A model generated the notes under the pieces. The model did not search any database. It was given only the letters and a program-made list of their open reading frames with translations, and was not told where the DNA came from. 64,000 bases of DNA from Rhodovulum sp. 12E13 (GTDB lineage Bacteria > Pseudomonadota > Alphaproteobacteria > Rhodobacterales > Rhodobacteraceae): the NCBI RefSeq assembly GCF_003340565.1, contig NZ_QPLK01000019.1, positions 1 to 64,000 on the forward strand, in the 5' to 3' direction. Below are positions 59,678-64,000 of the stretch, piece after piece. Within the stretch, counting starts at the first letter, position 1. Each line of letters begins with the position of its first letter. A program made the translations under genes and the position numbers.

Positions 59678-60466
59678 CCGGTCCGCGCCCGACGCAAGGG
59701 GCTCGTGGCCGCGCATCGCCGCCCCGAGGCCGACCCGCTGTCGAGCACCCCGCATATTGCCATGCACCTCGGGCCCGACCCGCGTGCTCCGGCCGTTTGC
59801 GACGGGTGCCGCGGAGCGGAGCAGGAACGCGCTTGCAGACCGCGCCGAGGCGGGCCGGACTTCGAAAACCGGCACCCGGCAAACCCCGATCCGGGCGGAG
59901 CCGACGCCGCGGCGCGACCCATGATGATCCAGAGGCGAACCTCGGCACGCCGGACGACCGCGCGGAACCGATCAAGCGCGAGTTGAGTGAGCCGCCCCGC
60001 CTTGCCCGGAGCGTGTTTCGTACAAGCCCGCGGCCTCCGCCGACCAGATCACCGCATGGCGGGACGCGGTGACGGACATGTGCGAGACGAGCGCGGACGT
60101 GCTCCGGTCTCCTTCGGCCGCACCCTCCATCGGCAGCGGGCCAACCAACCCGACGCCGCTCTCGTCGCCGCGTTCGAGGATATCGACACCTTCCGGAGCC
60201 ATGTCGGCAGCGACAAGCTCACCGCCCGTGTCGAGGATCACGCCTTCCACGTGACCGCGAATCTCGCCCTGATCCAGCACGAAATGAAAGGCTGCGGTGC
60301 GGTCCGCCCCCCGCCCCGGGATAAGGGCGAACGCGGCCGGGCCACGCTCGAAGGGCCATGCCGCAAACCGGGTGATGGCGCCTGGAACGCAACCGCACCG
60401 GCGCGGTTTGCCCCGTGGCCGCCCCAGCCGGCCGCGACACCGCGCAGCCAGCCCGATGGAGTGCCA
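59678..60466. other. Gap between the MocR-type gene and the aldehyde oxidoreductase operon (789 bp)
   Basis: Open frames exist on both strands, and one (59987 onwards) is continuous with the paoA-like frame, but none shows a domain, signal peptide or ribosome site. Parts read like degraded protein, for example the plus-strand stretch near DIDTFRSHVGSDKLTARVED. I call no gene. It presumably contains the paoA promoter. Confidence 0.45.
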
Positions 60467-61000
60467 ATGGAGATCACCCTCACCGTGAACGGACGCGCTC
60501 AGGCCCTCGAGCTGGATCCGAGGACCACCCTGCTCGACGCACTGCGGGATCACCTTCAGCTCACGGGCACCAAGAAGGGGTGCGACCACGGGCAATGCGG
60601 CGCCTGCACGATCCTGCTGAACGGCAGGCGCATCAATGCGTGCCTGACCCTCGCCGCGATGCACGAGGCCGACGAGATCGCCACGATCGAGGGGCTCGCC
60701 CCCCCCGACGACCCGGGCGCGCTTCAGGCGGCCTTTCTGCATCACGACGGCTTCCAGTGCGGCTACTGCACGCCCGGCCAGATCGTGTCGGCGACGGGAA
60801 TGCTGGAAGAGGCGCGCGCCGGCTGGCCGAGCCACGTCTCGCCGAACCTCGAAGCCGAGGTGGCGCTCGACCGCAGCGAGGTGGCCGAGCGCATGAGCGG
60901 CAACCTGTGCCGCTGCGCCGCCTATACCGGGATCGTCGAGGCGATCCTCGAGACCGCCGAGCAGGAGCGAGACGTCGAGCCCCGGGAGGCGGCGGAATGA
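60467..61000 (+). CDS. paoA: Aldehyde oxidoreductase 2Fe-2S subunit (PaoA/YagT-like)
   Basis: A 177-residue iron-sulfur subunit of the xanthine oxidase family. All eight cluster cysteines are visible: C39, C44, C47 and C59 (CDHGQCGAC, then NAC) for the plant-type cluster, and C98, C101, C148 and C150 (CGYC, GNLCRC) for the second. I start at the ATG at 60467 (MEITLTVNG), which begins the ferredoxin fold. E. coli PaoA has an extra Tat signal of about 50 residues; nothing like it precedes this start, so the enzyme is predicted to be cytoplasmic. The stop overlaps the FAD-subunit start as ATGA. Confidence 0.92.
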   Translation: MEITLTVNGRAQALELDPRTTLLDALRDHLQLTGTKKGCDHGQCGACTILLNGRRINACLTLAAMHEADEIATIEGLAPPDDPGALQAAFLHHDGFQCGYCTPGQIVSATGMLEEARAGWPSHVSPNLEAEVALDRSEVAERMSGNLCRCAAYTGIVEAILETAEQERDVEPREAAE

Positions 61001-61989
61001 AGCCGTTCGACTATGTCCGCGCCGACAGCCCCCGGTCCGCCGTCGCGGCGGGAGGAGCGCGCGCCCGGTTCATCGCCGGGGGCACCAACCTGATCGACCT
61101 GATGAAGCTCGAGGTCGAGGCGCCGGAGCGCCTCGTCGACATCAGCCGGCTCGACCTCGGCGGGATCGGCCCGGCGGAGGGCGGCGGCCTGCGGATCGGC
61201 GCGCTGGCGTCGAATGCCGATGTGGCCGCCGCTCATGCGGTCCGCCGCGACTACCCCGCGCTCGCGCGCGCCCTGCTCTCCGGCGCCTCCGGCCAGATCC
61301 GCAACAAGGCAACGACCGGCGGCAACCTGCTTCAGCGGACCCGGTGCCCCTACTTCACCGACACGTCGCAGCCCTGCAACAAGCGGCGCCCCGGCAAGGG
61401 ATGCGCCGCCATCGGGGGGCACACGCGCAACCACGCCATTCTCGGCGCGACCTCCCACTGCATCGCGACCCATCCCAGCGACATGGCCGTGGCCCTGCGT
61501 GCCCTCGACGCCTCTGTGGAAATCGAGGGCGCGGATGGCAGCCGACGCAGGATGACCGTCGGCGAGCTCTACAGGTTGCCGGGCGACGCGCCGGACCGGG
61601 ACACGACGCTCGAGGCCGGCGAGCTGATCACGGCCGTCATCCTGCCGCCGCCGCCCGCCGGCGCGGCCCAGAGCTACCGGAAGGTGCGCGACCGGGCGTC
61701 CTATGCCTTCGCCCTCGTCTCGCTGGCCTGCGTGGCGAAGATGGAAGACGGGCGCATCGACCAGGTCGCGCTCGCCTTCGGCGGGATCGCCCCGGTCCCG
61801 TGGCGCGACGGCGCGGCGGAGGAGGCGCTTCGGGGGGAAAACCCCGGGCCCGAGGTGTTCGAGCACGCCGCCGATATCCTGCTGGCCGATGCCGAAAGGC
61901 AGGGTGACAACGCGTTCAAGATCCCGCTCGTCAGACGCCTGCTCAAGGCCGAACTGGCGCGGGCGACGGGAACGGGAGATCAGCGATGA
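60997..61989 (+). CDS. paoB: Aldehyde oxidoreductase FAD subunit with extra 4Fe-4S site (PaoB/YagS-like)
   Basis: A 330-residue subunit. [17 protein letters not shown] and [15 protein letters not shown] are the FAD-binding segments. An insertion with C117, C127, C136 and C155 ([22 protein letters not shown]) matches the extra 4Fe-4S cluster of E. coli PaoB, which is uncommon in this enzyme class. This supports assignment to the PaoABC branch and not to xanthine dehydrogenase or CO dehydrogenase. It is coupled by ATGA to both neighbours and passes electrons from the molybdenum site to FAD. Confidence 0.93.
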   Translation: MKPFDYVRADSPRSAVAAGGARARFIAGGTNLIDLMKLEVEAPERLVDISRLDLGGIGPAEGGGLRIGALASNADVAAAHAVRRDYPALARALLSGASGQIRNKATTGGNLLQRTRCPYFTDTSQPCNKRRPGKGCAAIGGHTRNHAILGATSHCIATHPSDMAVALRALDASVEIEGADGSRRRMTVGELYRLPGDAPDRDTTLEAGELITAVILPPPPAGAAQSYRKVRDRASYAFALVSLACVAKMEDGRIDQVALAFGGIAPVPWRDGAAEEALRGENPGPEVFEHAADILLADAERQGDNAFKIPLVRRLLKAELARATGTGDQR

Positions 61990-64000
61990 CGGCCCGGTTC
62001 ACCATGGACGAGACCCAGCCCCGTCTGCTCGACGAGACCGCGCAGGGCGTGATCCACGAACCGATGGACCGGCCGGAAGGGCGGCTGAAGGTGACCGGTT
62101 GCGCCCGATACGCCGCCGAGCACGTGTTGGAGGGCATGGCCGAGGGCGTTCTCGTGCGCGCCCGGGTCGGGCGCGGCCGGGTGTCCTGCGCAGACGAGGA
62201 GGCCGTGCGCGCGATGCCGGGCGTGCTGGGCGTCTATTCCGACTCGCGCATGCTTCAGGTGCCGGCGCATGGCGGGGCCGGGACGGCCCCCGCCCAGGGG
62301 CCCGACGAGGTGCGCTATTTCGGTCAGCCCGTCGCGCTCGTCGTCGCCGAGACGCCGCAGCAGGCCCGCCACGCCGCCGAGGCGCTGCAGGTGACCTACG
62401 AGGAGGAGCCGGGCGACTTCGACCCCGACGCGGCCGGCACCGTCGACCGGCCGGACAAGCGCGCCCTCGACCAGGGCGATCTGGACCAGGCCATGGCGGG
62501 CGCCCACCGCACCGTCGACGTGACCTGCACGACCGCGCCGCAGCACGCCGCGGCGATGGAGCCGCATGCCGCCGTGGCCGTGTGGGAGGGCGACCGTCTC
62601 ACGCTTCACGGCACGTTGCAGATGCTGAAGCACAATCGCGCCGAACTCGCCGACGCGCTCGGCGTCGCGGAAGAGCAGGTCCGGATCCTGTCTCCCCATG
62701 TCGGGGGCGGCTTCGGCTCCAAGCTCGGCATCTCGGCGGAATCGGTCGCGGCGGCCCTCGCCGCAAGGGCGCTCGGCCGCCCGGTGCGCGTGGTGATGAG
62801 CCGTCAGCAGGTATTCGAGACGACGACCCACCGGACGGCGACTCGCCAGCGGATCCGGCTCGCCGCCGACGCCGACGGACGTCTGACCGCGATCGGGCAC
62901 GAGGACCGCGTCTACAACCTGCCCGGCAACGCCTTTTCCGAGCCGACCGCCCAGTCCACCCATTTTCTCTATGCCGGTGAAAACCGTCGGATGGCGCAGG
63001 AGGTCGCCCGGGTGAACCGGGCCTGCACCGGCGCCGTCCGCGCCCCGGGAGAGGCGGTGGGGATGCTCGCGCTCGAGGGGGCCATGGACGAGATGGCCGA
63101 GGCTCTCGGGCTCGATCCGATCGCGTTTCGCAAGCGCAACATCCCCCAGCGCCATCCGGAGACGGGGCAGCCCTATTCCGCGCGGGCGCTGGCCGGATGC
63201 ATGGACGACGGCGCGCGCCGCTTCGGCTGGGAGGCGCGCGATCCGCGCCCGGCGCAGCGGCGCGAGGGAGAATGGTGGATCGGCATCGGCATGGCCGCGG
63301 CCGCCCGTGTCAACCTCGTCTCGCCGTCGCGGGCCCGCGTGACGCTGCGCGAGGACGGCTCGGCGCTGGTCGAGACCGACATGACCGACATCGGAACAGG
63401 CACCTACGCGATCCTCAACCAGATCGCGGCCGAGATGCTGGGCCTGTCGCCCGCGCGCGTGGAGGTGCGGCTCGGCGACACCGACCTGCCGCCCGCCTCG
63501 GGCTCCGGCGGGTCGATGGGAGCGTCTTCGGCGGGGTCGTCCGTCTTCGTCGCCTGCCGCGCCTTGCGCAAGACGGTCGCCGGCCGGCTCGGCTGCCACG
63601 AGCACGAGCTGACCCTCAAGGACGGCACGGCGACCTGCGCCAACCGGCGCGCCCGGTTGCACGAACTGGCGGCGTCGGGGGCGCTGTCGGAGGAGGGCGA
63701 GTTCAGGCCCGGCACCACGAAGAAGCAGGTCAGCCAAGCGAGCTACGGGGCGTTCTTCGCCGAGGTCGCCGTGAACGGGGTCACGGGCGAGACGCGGGTG
63801 CGCCGGATGGACGGCACCTTCGCCGCCGGGCGCATCCTCAACGAGAAGACCGCACGCTCGCAATGCCAGGGCGGGATGATCTGGGGCATCGGCGCGGCGC
63901 TGACAGAAGAAATGGTCTTCGATCCCCGCGACGGCCATGTGGTGAACCGCGATCTCGCGGGATACCACATCCCGGTCAACGCCGACGCGCCGCCCATCGG
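61986..64000 (+). CDS. paoC: Aldehyde oxidoreductase molybdenum subunit (PaoC/YagR-like), 3' end cut by window
   Basis: About 671 codons are present; E. coli PaoC has about 730, so roughly 60 residues, including the catalytic glutamate near the C-terminus, lie outside. The start ATG overlaps the FAD-subunit stop as ATGA. Visible motifs are [46 protein letters not shown] (molybdenum-cofactor loop), [20 protein letters not shown] and the [17 protein letters not shown] segment. It binds the molybdopterin cytosine dinucleotide cofactor and oxidises aldehydes to acids, from established knowledge of PaoABC. A PaoD/XdhC-type chaperone gene may follow downstream. Confidence 0.9.
   Translation, partial: MTARFTMDETQPRLLDETAQGVIHEPMDRPEGRLKVTGCARYAAEHVLEGMAEGVLVRARVGRGRVSCADEEAVRAMPGVLGVYSDSRMLQVPAHGGAGTAPAQGPDEVRYFGQPVALVVAETPQQARHAAEALQVTYEEEPGDFDPDAAGTVDRPDKRALDQGDLDQAMAGAHRTVDVTCTTAPQHAAAMEPHAAVAVWEGDRLTLHGTLQMLKHNRAELADALGVAEEQVRILSPHVGGGFGSKLGISAESVAAALAARALGRPVRVVMSRQQVFETTTHRTATRQRIRLAADADGRLTAIGHEDRVYNLPGNAFSEPTAQSTHFLYAGENRRMAQEVARVNRACTGAVRAPGEAVGMLALEGAMDEMAEALGLDPIAFRKRNIPQRHPETGQPYSARALAGCMDDGARRFGWEARDPRPAQRREGEWWIGIGMAAAARVNLVSPSRARVTLREDGSALVETDMTDIGTGTYAILNQIAAEMLGLSPARVEVRLGDTDLPPASGSGGSMGASSAGSSVFVACRALRKTVAGRLGCHEHELTLKDGTATCANRRARLHELAASGALSEEGEFRPGTTKKQVSQASYGAFFAEVAVNGVTGETRVRRMDGTFAAGRILNEKTARSQCQGGMIWGIGAALTEEMVFDPRDGHVVNRDLAGYHIPVNADAPPI

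Noticed and set aside
59987-60466. N-terminal extension of the PaoA-like protein in the same open frame
   Set aside because: The added 160 residues lack a Tat or Sec signal and any ferredoxin homology; the ATG at 60467 begins exactly at the conserved fold.
1-64000. tRNA/rRNA genes, CRISPR arrays, insertion sequences, prophage or integrative element ends
   Set aside because: I looked for them throughout and found no cloverleaf with a conserved T-arm, no regularly spaced repeats, no transposase or integrase motifs and no att-like duplications.

Overview
The window is gene-dense, very GC-rich DNA that looks like chromosome of an alphaproteobacterium of the Rhodobacterales (Rhodobacter/Roseobacter lineage). 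The evidence is third-position G/C throughout, dense ABC and tripartite carboxylate (TTT) transporters, ATGA/TGATG stop-start overlaps in nearly every operon, and two copies of an intergenic hairpin repeat (CCGG-rich stem followed by GATATTTG or GAGTATTTG) that I know as common in that order. I see no rRNA, tRNA, CRISPR array, insertion sequence, integrase or phage gene. Nearly everything is a catabolic island made of transporter, enzymes and regulator.

Layout. (1) 1-125: the 3' end of acetyl-CoA synthetase and its terminator, then a small uncharacterised protein. (2) 1056-11349: a reductive pyrimidine-degradation region. It holds a ThiY/SsuA-type ABC transporter, a 104-aa membrane protein, dihydropyrimidinase, N-carbamoyl-beta-alanine amidohydrolase, a glycosyltransferase-like protein, beta-alanine:pyruvate aminotransferase and a RutR-like TetR regulator. 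Dihydropyrimidine dehydrogenase is not in the window. (3) 11517-20918 (minus): a nine-gene operon of nitronate monooxygenase, a Dpp/Opp-type ABC transporter, an isochorismatase-fold hydrolase, an amidohydrolase-2 protein and a PaaK-like CoA ligase. (4) 21564-24548 (plus): a three-gene operon of a diaminopropionate ammonia-lyase-like PLP enzyme, an M24 peptidase-fold protein and an Asp/Glu racemase/maleate isomerase-fold protein. (5) 24922-35864: an MFS transporter, a GntR/FCD regulator, a RutB-like cysteine hydrolase and a second Dpp-type transporter, with a divergent large asparaginase-family protein whose active site is altered.

(6) 36006-49838: the most interesting region. It is a 13-gene minus-strand operon with a divergent IclR regulator. 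In transcription order it encodes TctC-TctB-TctA, an SMP-30 lactonase, split transketolase N and C subunits, a cupin, a GldA-type dehydrogenase, an SDR, an ACAD10/11-like acyl-CoA dehydrogenase, an acyl-CoA ligase, an ACAD10/11-type kinase and a second SDR. The last five genes match the logic of levulinate/4-hydroxyacid catabolism (Lva in Pseudomonas, ACAD10/11 in mammals). A lactonase that could produce a 4-hydroxyacid sits in the same operon. The complete combination is not one I recognise.

(7) 49876-59677: a MalEFGK-type ABC transporter, two tandem FGGY kinases and a HAD phosphatase, divergent from a MocR/PdxR-type regulator whose PLP-binding lysine position appears to be arginine. (8) 60467-64000: a PaoABC-type molybdenum aldehyde oxidoreductase, with the large subunit cut by the window end.

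Family assignments come from motifs read in the translations. Substrates of the transporters and most pathways are inference.
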